Origin: Promethearchaeia archaeon
GTDB taxonomy: Archaea > Asgardarchaeota > Lokiarchaeia > Sigyniarchaeales > SOKP01
DNA: 33,839 bases
Assembly (NCBI GenBank): GCA_029856445.1
Contig: JAHQWY010000004.1
Coordinates: 1 to 33,839, forward strand
Direction of reading: 5' to 3'
The position numbers and the translations under genes were made by a program. Positions 15,480 to 23,710 of the stretch are shown one piece after another. Below the pieces are notes generated by a model. That model was not told the origin of the DNA. It saw only the letters and a list, made by a program, of their open reading frames with translations, and made no database searches. How positions within the stretch are numbered: position 1 is the first letter of the stretch; every line of letters starts with the position of its first letter.

Positions 15480-16571
15480 ATGGCTAATAAAATTAATGTG
15501 GCTTTAATCGGAATTGGGGATGTCGCAAGTGCATTAGTACAAGGTTCTGAGAATTATAAAAAAAATCCCGATAAGATTCTCGGTTTACTACCAGAAATAA
15601 CTCAATATAAGATTAATGACATTAATTTTGTTGTTGGATTTGACGTTAATTCTAATAAAGTTGGTAGAGATTTAAGTGAAGGGATATTTTCTGAACCAAA
15701 TTGCAATATGAAACTTTATCAACCAGATTTTTTAAATGCTCAAATATTAAAAGGTCCCGTACTGGATGGTTTGGATAGTAATTTAAAAAAGATTGTTCCT
15801 GTTTCTGAAAATCAAATTGTAGTTGATGTATCAGAAGAAATGAAAAAGCGAGATGTAGACGTAGCTGTAATATTACTCCCTACTGGAAGCCATAAAGCAG
15901 TGAAATTTTATGCTTTGGCTGCTCTTGAAGCTGGAGCATGTGTAATTAATGGAATGCCCTCTCAGGTTGCTAAAGACCCTGAAATAGTAAAAAAAGCAGA
16001 AGAATTAAATTTATCTCTAATTGGTGATGATGTAAAATCTCAAATAGGAGCAACAATAATTCATAGATCTCTAGCTAATCTTTTTCCAATGAGAGGCGCA
16101 ATCCTCGATAGAACAATCCAATTAGATTGGGGTGGATGTAGTGATTTCTGTAATTTATTGTCTCCTATGCCCAATGGTGAATTAAGATACGAAGAAGGAA
16201 AAAGACAATCAAAAACAGAGTCAGTAATAGCAAACTTACCAAATAAAGATAAGGTGCAATGTCAAATTTCTGCTGTAGATTATATTCCATTCTTAAAGAA
16301 TCAAAAGGAGGCTTATATGAGACTGGAGGGTAGAATTTTTGGGGGTGCTCCTGTACGAATAGATATTACGATGTTTGTAGAAGATGGTAATAATTCTGCA
16401 GGAATTATAGCAGATTGTATCAGAATAAGTAAAATTGCGAAAGATAGAAACATTGGAGGAGTTCTCCATTCGGCTTGCTCCTTCTTTACTAAACATCCTC
16501 CAGAACAACTAGAGGATTTTATCGCCAAAAAAAAGCTTATAGAATTCATAGAAAATAGAAGCAGTCATTAA
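15480..16571 (+). CDS. ino1: myo-Inositol-1-phosphate synthase
   Basis: This 363-residue NAD-dependent enzyme converts glucose 6-phosphate to L-myo-inositol 1-phosphate, the first committed step to archaeal inositol lipids and soluble inositol phosphates. The N-terminal NAD loop is GIGDVASALVQG. The NGMPSQVA and GDDVKSQIGATI stretches form the active-site half. SKTESVIAN and GAPVRIDI follow in the C-terminal part. The length matches short archaeal Ino1 proteins rather than the about 500-residue eukaryotic form. Start codon ATG at 15480. It is flanked on both sides by ATP-grasp proteins resembling inositol-phosphate kinases, which is the basis for reading the whole region as one pathway. No CDP-alcohol phosphotransferase for inositol lipids is present. 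Confidence 0.95.
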   Translation: MANKINVALIGIGDVASALVQGSENYKKNPDKILGLLPEITQYKINDINFVVGFDVNSNKVGRDLSEGIFSEPNCNMKLYQPDFLNAQILKGPVLDGLDSNLKKIVPVSENQIVVDVSEEMKKRDVDVAVILLPTGSHKAVKFYALAALEAGACVINGMPSQVAKDPEIVKKAEELNLSLIGDDVKSQIGATIIHRSLANLFPMRGAILDRTIQLDWGGCSDFCNLLSPMPNGELRYEEGKRQSKTESVIANLPNKDKVQCQISAVDYIPFLKNQKEAYMRLEGRIFGGAPVRIDITMFVEDGNNSAGIIADCIRISKIAKDRNIGGVLHSACSFFTKHPPEQLEDFIAKKKLIEFIENRSSH

Positions 16572-16604
16572 TTAATTGAAAAAATAAATAATATTACTTT
16601 AATT

Positions 16605-17513
16605 CTAAACCTCAACTGTAGCCTTTAATAATTGCTGTCTTAGAGCAACTAGGTTATAAATGTAATCTGAAATTAGACTCACTGCTTCAGGTATACTTCT
16701 AAAACTTGGAAAATCATTTACGTCCACTATATAGGGTATTCCTTCTTTTGTTAATATATAATCTATTCCAAAAATAGTCATACCTAATTTCCTTCCTAAT
16801 CTTAACACCCTTCGCTTTAATTGCTTTTCTATAGGTACCCTGATATGTATGAGTTCGAGAGGAGATAATTCTGTTATATTTTGCAACCGATTAAAAGAAG
16901 TTATAGAAACAGCCCATCGATCAATTACATAGATTTTATACATTATATCAAACTCGCCTAAATATTCCTGAAAAAATAAGTTATTGCTTTTAAACTCAGC
17001 TGTTAACTTTTTAAATTGATCTAGATTTTTTGCTATTCCTAATATTCTATCATTTTTAGGAAGAGATGGTATATTGTGAGTATTTAATTTAATAATAACA
17101 TTTTTTCCTTGATTGAATGCTTTTTTTGCTTCCTGATAAGTATGATAAATTTGTGGAATATTCAATTTCCTGCATTTTTGTTTAATGAAATTAAAAGTTT
17201 CAATTCTACTTTCACAAATTTTAACCGAATTTTGGCTATTTAATAAAGGAATATCGGGAGCAAATTCGTTTATGGCATTATAAATTATATGGTTTGATTC
17301 CTCAGATAACAATTTTAAAATAATTAATGAAATTGGATACCTTTTTAATTTTTTCTTGAAATATTTAACATTAAAATTATCAGATCCTGGTTTAAAAAGG
17401 TTTATTATAGAGATATTATAGTTTTTACTACAGAATTTCTTGATCTCTTGAAAGATTTCAAGATCACGATTACAAATAGCACCAATATAAATCCTATTGA
17501 GCTTATTTGACAT
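16605..17513 (-). CDS. ITPK-like ATP-grasp kinase (copy 2)
   Basis: This 302-residue paralogue of the gene at 14359-15252 has the same order. The N-terminal Rossmann-like part ends in IPLLNSQNSVKICESRIETF. The ATP Lys is in NVIIKLNTHN near residue 141. A YKIYVIDRWAVSIT strand pair lies near 193. The metal site is FGIDYI (D near 249) with IVDVNDFPSFRSIP (D-x-N near 264). All three metal ligands are retained. It converges on ino1 with 33 bp between stops. The ATG start at 17513 faces the divergent third ATP-grasp gene across 243 bp. It could phosphorylate the Ino1 product or a derivative. An amino-acid ligase is the alternative. Confidence 0.75.
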   Translation of the reverse strand: MSNKLNRIYIGAICNRDLEIFQEIKKFCSKNYNISIINLFKPGSDNFNVKYFKKKLKRYPISLIILKLLSEESNHIIYNAINEFAPDIPLLNSQNSVKICESRIETFNFIKQKCRKLNIPQIYHTYQEAKKAFNQGKNVIIKLNTHNIPSLPKNDRILGIAKNLDQFKKLTAEFKSNNLFFQEYLGEFDIMYKIYVIDRWAVSITSFNRLQNITELSPLELIHIRVPIEKQLKRRVLRLGRKLGMTIFGIDYILTKEGIPYIVDVNDFPSFRSIPEAVSLISDYIYNLVALRQQLLKATVEV

Positions 17514-17756
17514 AGTAAAAACCCTATTATTTTGATAATCTATGAATAAATTATGGTATTTAAATATATTGATTGTAAGCTGGAATTTTAATCTTTTAAT
17601 TCTGGTTTATATATATGAATTTTATATTTCAGTAAATTTTTTTTGAAATTTAATCTATATAATTAGCTATATCACTCGAATTTATATTACTATTTGATTT
17701 TATAAAATATTAAAGTATTAGATTATTTCTTAAATAAAGCTTCTAAGGTTAATTAT

Positions 17757-18572
17757 TTGAAAAAAATAGGAATAATTATTGATAAATATCATTTAAAATA
17801 TAAAGTATCTGAATTCTTGAAATATTTACGAAGTAAAGCAGATATAAAAATATATACCGAAGAAACTTTTCTTCTAGAAAGCTCTAAGAAAGATTTTGAT
17901 GAAAATTTATTCTTTGTTAAAGGAAAAGGAGATCTAATACTAGCTCTTATAAATCTAATTGAGAACCTAACTAACATCCCTGTTATAAATTCTTACAAGG
18001 GAAATTGGCTTGCAATTAATAGGTTTTTAAATAGTGTGGTTTTAAGAAGAATTGGCATTCCTATACCAGATTTTTCGTTAAATCCTAAAGGAAGTATTCC
18101 ACCATTCAGCGATTATATTATAAAAAATATTATTGACCAAAAAAATTATAAATTTAAACCAATTGTACATAAAGAGAATGGACGATTGCAAGTGGCTGAT
18201 GAGAGAGCATTAAATGAAGTAGATAAGGTGGATCCAAAATATAATTATCTTTATTATCAGAAATTTATTAAGAGTAAATGGGAATACAAAATCTATGGGA
18301 TTGGGGATGAGATTTATTTTTATAAACAAATACCTATTTTAATAAATCCTAATAAAACAGAATCAAGAAGGGAGATTGAAAGAAATCCTGAATTAGAAGA
18401 ATATTGTTATAAAGCTATGGAAGAAATGGATTTAAAATTAACATCTCTAGATTTTTTGAAATCAAAAGACCAATTTTTTTTAACGGATATTAATTGCACC
18501 CCAAATTTTAATTATATTAAAAATGGCCCTAAAATTGTGGCAGATTTTTTATTAAATCAAGCAAAAATATAG
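17757..18572 (+). CDS. Divergent ATP-grasp protein (copy 3)
   Basis: This 271-residue protein begins MKKIGIIIDKYH (TTG start at 17757, the only in-frame start that keeps the first strand). IPVINSYKGNWLAINRFL resembles the ATP-grasp entry helix of RimK/ITPK proteins. KPIVHKENGRLQ and YYQKFIKSKWEYKIYGIGDEIYFYK form the central part. LTSLDFLKSKDQFFLTDINC contains the D...D-x-N metal triad. It is first of a three-gene run (15-nt and 17-nt gaps). An AT-rich box at about 17728-17738 suggests a promoter close to the start. It is more diverged than copies 1 and 2, and its substrate is unknown. Confidence 0.68.
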   Translation: MKKIGIIIDKYHLKYKVSEFLKYLRSKADIKIYTEETFLLESSKKDFDENLFFVKGKGDLILALINLIENLTNIPVINSYKGNWLAINRFLNSVVLRRIGIPIPDFSLNPKGSIPPFSDYIIKNIIDQKNYKFKPIVHKENGRLQVADERALNEVDKVDPKYNYLYYQKFIKSKWEYKIYGIGDEIYFYKQIPILINPNKTESRREIERNPELEEYCYKAMEEMDLKLTSLDFLKSKDQFFLTDINCTPNFNYIKNGPKIVADFLLNQAKI

Positions 18573-18586
18573 TTGTTCTAGAGAAG

Positions 18587-19381
18587 ATGAAGATCGGAAT
18601 TTTGTCAAAAAGAAAAACAATGTTTACAGGTAAACTAAAAGAAAATTTAGAGAATAGAGGATTTACAGTCAAAATTTATACTCTTGAAAACTTAATTATA
18701 AATGAAAATCTTCTAAATAATGATTTCTATATTTTAAAGTCAAAAAACCTTTTTTTTCTTTATGCAGGTTATTATCTAGAAGCTAATGATATTCCAGTTA
18801 TTCCTAAGCCCGAAGTCTCTTTTATACAAAAAAATCGAATTCATTCTAATTTTTTGATGAAAAAAATAGGTATATTGACTCCTGAAATCTATTTAGGCAC
18901 ATTAGAAACATTTAGAAGTGAATTAAGTGAATATCCTTATATTTTAAAACCAATTATGGGATCAGGAAGTAAGGGTGTTAAAATAATTAGATCAAATGAA
19001 GATTTCAAGATGGTTAATGATAAAATTTTATACTTAGAAAAATATATTAAAGGTGTTCATTACAATGTTTATTTCATTGATGATAGTATTTGTACTTTGA
19101 TAAAGCCCCCATTATCCGATGAACATGTTGAAATGAAAAAAATTGATACTCCTGACGACGTTGAAAAATTGATTAAAAAGTGGAAATCCTATTTCAATGG
19201 GGATGTTTTATTTGGGCATTTGGATATTGTGAGAGAAGAGTTCAGTGATAAGTTATATGTTGTAGATCCAGGATCTTTTCCTGAATTTACAAACTGGAAG
19301 TGTATTGGATCTCCAGTTGATAAAATCTGCAATATAATCTTAAATCAAGTTGAAATGACTAGAAGCCAGAATAGTACATAA
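18587..19381 (+). CDS. ATP-grasp protein with an altered metal site (copy 4)
   Basis: This 264-residue protein has an N-terminal strand-helix unit (MKIGILSKRKTMFTGKL), then IPVIPKPEVSFIQKNRI. A glycine-rich ATP loop YILKPIMGSGSKGVKII lies near residue 123. LEKYIKGVHYNVYFIDDSI follows. At the metal site GHLDIV is kept, but the D-x-N position reads VVDPGSFPEF, so Asn is replaced by Gly. The glycine-rich loop is closer to RimK/carboxylate-amine ligases than to ITPKs. It starts 15 nt after the previous gene and ends 17 nt before the HAD gene, so it is in an operon. It may be an active ligase, an ITPK with altered metal binding, or a pseudo-kinase partner. Confidence 0.68.
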   Translation: MKIGILSKRKTMFTGKLKENLENRGFTVKIYTLENLIINENLLNNDFYILKSKNLFFLYAGYYLEANDIPVIPKPEVSFIQKNRIHSNFLMKKIGILTPEIYLGTLETFRSELSEYPYILKPIMGSGSKGVKIIRSNEDFKMVNDKILYLEKYIKGVHYNVYFIDDSICTLIKPPLSDEHVEMKKIDTPDDVEKLIKKWKSYFNGDVLFGHLDIVREEFSDKLYVVDPGSFPEFTNWKCIGSPVDKICNIILNQVEMTRSQNST

Positions 19382-19397
19382 TAAGGAATAAATTTTT

Positions 19398-20366
19398 ATG
19401 AGTTCACAAAAAGAGATTGAAAAATCTAAGATTTATGGAGAAAAACAGAAAGTTAGATTATATAAAATAAAACATTTCATCTTTGATTTTGGAGGAGTAT
19501 TAATTGAAAAAACGTTTGTATTAAAAAATTTACTTGATATACTTGAAGCAGATTTGAATGTTACTCTTCCTCGATTAGAAAATTCATATATCAGAAAAGT
19601 CAGGCGTAATTTAAGTTCTGGGAGAATTTCATCAAAAGAATTCTTAGAAAATATTCTAAATAAATTCTATTATCCATTTCAGAAAGTTGATGGAGCCCTA
19701 CCCCCTAAAAAAGTAAATTGTGAGTATTATGTGGAATTGTGGTTTGACTTATATTCACAAGTCACACATTTCTCCTCAGATATGGCAGAAATAATTGAAC
19801 GGCTGCATCAAGCAGGATATACAGTTAGTTTAATGTCAAATACTCACGATATTCATGCTAAATCCAATATGTTAAAGGGATTTTATGATACATTTGATCA
19901 TGTTTTCCTTTCAAATGAAATCGGTTTTATCAAACCAGATATGGAGAAATATAAATATGTTATGAAAAAATTAGATACATCCCCAAAAAAATGCGTATTT
20001 ATCGATGATAAAATCAAAAATCTAGTTCCTGCAAGAGAATTAGGTATTATAGTAATTAGGTTTGAGTCATTTGAGAAATTTAAAAAAACTTTGAACGAAT
20101 TAGGAATAGGAGATATAAGTAAGGATTTACGACAAGAAATAAAGCAAAAATATAAAAAATACAAGAAGACGAAAAAGGATTATAAAAAGGCTAAAAAAGA
20201 ATATAAAAAAGCCAAGAAAGAGTACTTAAAGAAGAAAAGCAAATCTCTCAAAAGAAGATTAGAATTTCAACGAAAAAGAGCAAAATATCATAAATTAAAA
20301 TCTAAGTATAAAAAGGAACGAGAAATTAAAAAAGATGAACTTGTAAGCAAGATTAGGATTAGTTGA
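19398..20366 (+). CDS. HAD-family phosphatase with a lysine-rich heptad tail
   Basis: This 322-residue protein has a HAD hydrolase in residues 25-235. Motif I is FDFGGVL (nucleophile Asp at residue 30), motif II is SLMSNT, motif III is GFIKPD and motif IV is CVFIDDK, the set found in YihX/epoxide-hydrolase-N-terminal-type phosphatases. From about residue 245 to the end runs a tail of roughly 80 residues, nearly half Lys or Arg. It has a clear 7-residue period (blocks like AKKEYKK repeated), forming a highly basic helix or coiled coil. AAGGA before the ATG at 19398 is a Shine-Dalgarno-like site. It is last of the ATP-grasp operon and converges on the FKBP gene. The tail may bind RNA, DNA, membranes or polyphosphorylated ligands. 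Confidence 0.82.
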   Translation: MSSQKEIEKSKIYGEKQKVRLYKIKHFIFDFGGVLIEKTFVLKNLLDILEADLNVTLPRLENSYIRKVRRNLSSGRISSKEFLENILNKFYYPFQKVDGALPPKKVNCEYYVELWFDLYSQVTHFSSDMAEIIERLHQAGYTVSLMSNTHDIHAKSNMLKGFYDTFDHVFLSNEIGFIKPDMEKYKYVMKKLDTSPKKCVFIDDKIKNLVPARELGIIVIRFESFEKFKKTLNELGIGDISKDLRQEIKQKYKKYKKTKKDYKKAKKEYKKAKKEYLKKKSKSLKRRLEFQRKRAKYHKLKSKYKKEREIKKDELVSKIRIS

Positions 20367-20381
20367 AGGTTTTTGAAAAAT

Positions 20382-21488
20382 TTAATTTTCCCCTTCCTTT
20401 TCTTCTCCTTTGTTGAAATCTTCTACTTTTTGCATTATTGACTCAGATGGTGTTGGAGTTAAAGGTATCTTTTCATACACCTCTATAAATTTAACATCAT
20501 CAATCTCTTCAGCCATGTGAGATTGTAGATCCATAGCTAGGCCAAATTTAAGATATGTTAAGTTCTGGAAAAGAAACATTTTTGGAATAGTAATCTCAAG
20601 AGTTTTATTCTTAGGAATATAACTAACTTGAAAATCAGAAATATTTTCAGCAGGGATTCCTTTGTTAATCATAAAGTATTCTATTTTCTCATTGAAATCG
20701 TCTATTTTATCAATGATTTCTAAATTATAATCTACACTCTGTCCAGCTAATGGATGATTATAATCTATAATAACTCTCCCCTGTACAACATTTGTTACAG
20801 TCCCTCTTTGCATTTGACCTTGAGTTTGCTTAACAAATTCTTGGCCGATTTCTGGATTTTTTCCCTCGTTTAATCTTCTAAATTTAGCTATTCCTATTCT
20901 TTCAATTTTTTGAGGATCTCTCTTTCCATACGCTTTAGAGGGAGGAATTCTTACTGATCTTTTTTCAAAATATTTCATTTCTTTAATAAATTCAGTAAGT
21001 CCCTCGTTTAAAAATCCCGGTTTACCGACGATTACAAACTCAGGAGTGTACATCCCTTGTTTTGCTTTATTTTCATCATATATACCTGCCTTTTTCGCAT
21101 CTTCTTCAGAAGAAACCCTAAAGATAGTACCTTTTTGAGTACGACCCGTTATTTTTATTAAGATGAAATCTCCTTCTTCAACTTCTTTTCCTTGTAATTT
21201 TTCTTTCTTCTCTTCTAATTTTTTTAATTCCTCTTGTGCTTTTTCTTCTTCTTTTTTCTCTATAGCTTCTTCCTTTATTAACTCAGCTGAATCATCTTTA
21301 GTAGATTCATTCAATAAGTTTTTAGCATTTTCAACTAATTTTTCAGCAGTTGCTTTCCCAATACCCTTAAGGGTAGTTAACTCATCAATATTTGCATTTG
21401 CGAGTTTTTCAACAGAATCTATGCCTGCTTCTTTAAGCGTATCTTCTTTCTTACCTACTCCTTTTACGTCACTCAAATTAAAATTCAT
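20382..21488 (-). CDS. HhH-FKBP fusion peptidyl-prolyl isomerase
   Basis: This 368-residue protein has a tandem helix-hairpin-helix module in residues 4-58 (VKGVGKKEDTLKEAGI and LKGIGKATAEKLVENA). A charged Glu/Lys coiled linker covers about 60-100. An archaeal-type FKBP domain follows (about 103-250) with GDFILIKITGRT, the insert-in-flap region, AYGKRDP and VIIDYNHPLAGQ. A C-terminal domain of about 110 residues is like that of long archaeal FKBPs with chaperone activity. FKBP isomerases assist folding of nascent proteins. The HhH module is normally a DNA- or protein-binding unit and is unusual here. ATG start at 21488. It is convergent with the HAD gene (15-bp gap). Confidence 0.86.
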   Translation of the reverse strand: MNFNLSDVKGVGKKEDTLKEAGIDSVEKLANANIDELTTLKGIGKATAEKLVENAKNLLNESTKDDSAELIKEEAIEKKEEEKAQEELKKLEEKKEKLQGKEVEEGDFILIKITGRTQKGTIFRVSSEEDAKKAGIYDENKAKQGMYTPEFVIVGKPGFLNEGLTEFIKEMKYFEKRSVRIPPSKAYGKRDPQKIERIGIAKFRRLNEGKNPEIGQEFVKQTQGQMQRGTVTNVVQGRVIIDYNHPLAGQSVDYNLEIIDKIDDFNEKIEYFMINKGIPAENISDFQVSYIPKNKTLEITIPKMFLFQNLTYLKFGLAMDLQSHMAEEIDDVKFIEVYEKIPLTPTPSESIMQKVEDFNKGEEKEGEN

Positions 21489-21583
21489 AATTAACCCATA
21501 ATATTAAATTCAAAGATTTAGAATAAAGAGTTGGATTCTTAAATATTTAATTACTTTTAGATTTTTCTAATTTTAAATTTCTA

Positions 21584-22696
21584 TTATGATACTGGTTCGT
21601 ACAGAATTCCTAAAGATTTTGCATATCTTTTTACCTCTAGTATTTCTTGTGAAGTAGGCCTTCTATTTATTTCTGAGAATTGATAAGCCTTGTACTGAGG
21701 ATGATATTGTCCCATAATATTCACAACAGCTTTTGGGATTTCTTTAGCTACAAAATCTAATATAGGTTTTGAACAACATTCTATATGTTCAGGCATTACA
21801 AGATGACGAATTATTATTTCACCACTACCATCATCATGAATTCTTTTATGATTACGAGAAATAATATCAAAATAGTTATCTATACCAGAATATTTTTTAG
21901 CACATTTATTATTTCCATACTTCCAGTCTGGCAACCAAAAATCCATCAAATCAATGATTAAAGATAAGGCCTTGTTAGATAAAAAGAAATTTGAATTCCA
22001 CAATTGAGTGATATTACATGTTTGATGATTTAGGCTTCCTATTATTGTATGGATATTTGGAATTGGATCTCCTCCAACATAATTTATGTTAATTGCTCCT
22101 TTATCAACTAGTTTATCTGCAATAGTAGCTAATTTTTTAACATCAACTTTTTGAGCGATATCATCAAGATTTCGTTTCCCCTTCCATGATTGAGAAATAT
22201 CATAATTTTGACAGAAAACACAGCCAAAATTACATCCCTGGAAAAAAATTGTACCACTAGGGATTAAAGGTGCCTCCTCACCCATATGTAGAAATGCTGA
22301 AGATACATATGAATCTTTAGTAATTAAACAATATCCTTTTTGTCCATCAATCCTATTGACTTCACATTTACGTTCACAAAAAATACAACTTTCAAGATAT
22401 TTATTCGCAATAGTTTCTGCTAAATGTATATAAGAAGGAGAGGAAGTTTTACGATATTTAATTCTTTCAGTGTCTTCCTCTATCAATTCATTAAATTCCA
22501 GAGATTTTTCATGTAAAAGTATTTCAAGATGTTCTAAAGAATCATTTGGACTAAAATCACATTCGATAGTTTTAGCAATCAAATATCTTGCTATTTCATC
22601 CCCATCAATGATCCCTCGGTACCTAGAAAAACGTCTAAGAATTTCCTTATTTTGCCAAACAGACATGGAATCTGGTCTTAGAACTCTAAAAACCAT
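21584..22696 (-). CDS. PflA-like radical SAM protein
   Basis: This 370-residue protein has the radical SAM cluster motif CxxxCxxC at C155, C159 and C162 (GCNFGCVFCQN). It is preceded by a Cys set at C104, C107, C111 and C123 that could hold a second cluster or zinc. GGDPIPN follows as the GGEP-like SAM-binding motif. It resembles the pyruvate-formate-lyase-activating-enzyme-like proteins of archaea, whose targets are mostly unknown. No glycyl-radical enzyme or Memo/AMMECR1 partner is nearby. It lies 25 nt downstream of the GIFT-like gene on the same strand, so an operon is likely. ATG start at 22696. Confidence 0.83.
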   Translation of the reverse strand: MVFRVLRPDSMSVWQNKEILRRFSRYRGIIDGDEIARYLIAKTIECDFSPNDSLEHLEILLHEKSLEFNELIEEDTERIKYRKTSSPSYIHLAETIANKYLESCIFCERKCEVNRIDGQKGYCLITKDSYVSSAFLHMGEEAPLIPSGTIFFQGCNFGCVFCQNYDISQSWKGKRNLDDIAQKVDVKKLATIADKLVDKGAININYVGGDPIPNIHTIIGSLNHQTCNITQLWNSNFFLSNKALSLIIDLMDFWLPDWKYGNNKCAKKYSGIDNYFDIISRNHKRIHDDGSGEIIIRHLVMPEHIECCSKPILDFVAKEIPKAVVNIMGQYHPQYKAYQFSEINRRPTSQEILEVKRYAKSLGILYEPVS

Positions 22697-22721
22697 AATA
22701 TAAGTTAGATAAATTAATTAA

Positions 22722-23453
22722 TTAAACCTCGAAAGATAACCATTCAATAATATTAGTTAAAAATTTTAAATTGTCACCTGCATCAAGTCCGAAATCTCCA
22801 TCCTCAGTAAGCCAATCAGAGGAACCAATAGTCACACATCTCCCTTCATAAAACTCAGAAACAGCACAAATAGGTACAGGACCAAGTGCACTGACTTCAT
22901 CATCAATATAATATTTAAATTCTGATTTTTCTGAAGTTATTATTATATCATCTACATCTTCTTCCGAAATTGTAAAGAATGTACAATTGGGTAAAACTAA
23001 CTCTGTAATTCCCTCTGTAATTGGGTGATTGAATAACTCAGTTATTAATAGATTTCTTTTCTTCACTAGAAAGTTAGAGGGGGCTTCATGAATGATGCCA
23101 TTCCAAAACCTTCGAACTCCTGTTACCTTATACAGGACTCTAATTGATCCTTGTTTCATTGGTATATCTCTATCTCCTCCATCTCCACTTGTTAAAAAAA
23201 GTCCCCCACCTTCACCAATGAATCTTTTAACAGCTTTTAATTCAGTCTGTGTGAATTTATCATCCTTTCCATTTTGAGTATGTTGAATATTTCCTATAAA
23301 TAAAATATCAAAATCTTCAAGCATATCAAAATCTATCGGTCCCTCATTTTTATCAATGTAATCTATTTCATAATCATCTTCATCTAAGGAAAATTCTGGA
23401 AATTCTTCTATTTTTTCTCTGTGGGATAAATCTACTAATATTTTGTAGCTCAA
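22722..23453 (-). CDS. GIFT/DUF4350-like class I amidotransferase-fold protein (IFT52-like)
   Basis: This 243-residue protein is mostly acidic. The N-terminal half shows the strand-helix pattern of GATase1-like folds: DILFIGNIQHT, then FTQTELKAVKRFIGEGGGLFLTSGDGGD, which resembles the GIFT domain that opens eukaryotic IFT52 and also DUF4350/ThuA proteins. There is no catalytic Cys at the nucleophile elbow, so a binding or sugar-recognition role is more likely than amide transfer. HPITEGI and VTIGSSDWLTEDG are conserved-looking C-terminal turns. The start is TTG at 23453 with GGTGA 6-7 nt upstream. It is the first gene of a probable two-gene operon with the radical SAM gene. Confidence 0.65.
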   Translation of the reverse strand: MSYKILVDLSHREKIEEFPEFSLDEDDYEIDYIDKNEGPIDFDMLEDFDILFIGNIQHTQNGKDDKFTQTELKAVKRFIGEGGGLFLTSGDGGDRDIPMKQGSIRVLYKVTGVRRFWNGIIHEAPSNFLVKKRNLLITELFNHPITEGITELVLPNCTFFTISEEDVDDIIITSEKSEFKYYIDDEVSALGPVPICAVSEFYEGRCVTIGSSDWLTEDGDFGLDAGDNLKFLTNIIEWLSFEV

Positions 23454-23710
23454 TTTGTTGTCACCCTAAATCCCAATTTCGGTTCTACTTATTCTAGTCT
23501 TATTCGTTTATTCTTAGTTCTTACACGAGGTTTTTCTATCTTAAGATAAAGTAATTAACTTTTATAAACGTATGTAATAATTATAATTTTGTTTATTATA
23601 ATACTAATTTCTAATTTTCTTTTTTAAATTTTATTAAAAAAGAATATAGAACATAAAATTTAAATAAAAGGAGAGTAAATTAATAAGGGTTTATTATCTA
23701 AATGACAACT

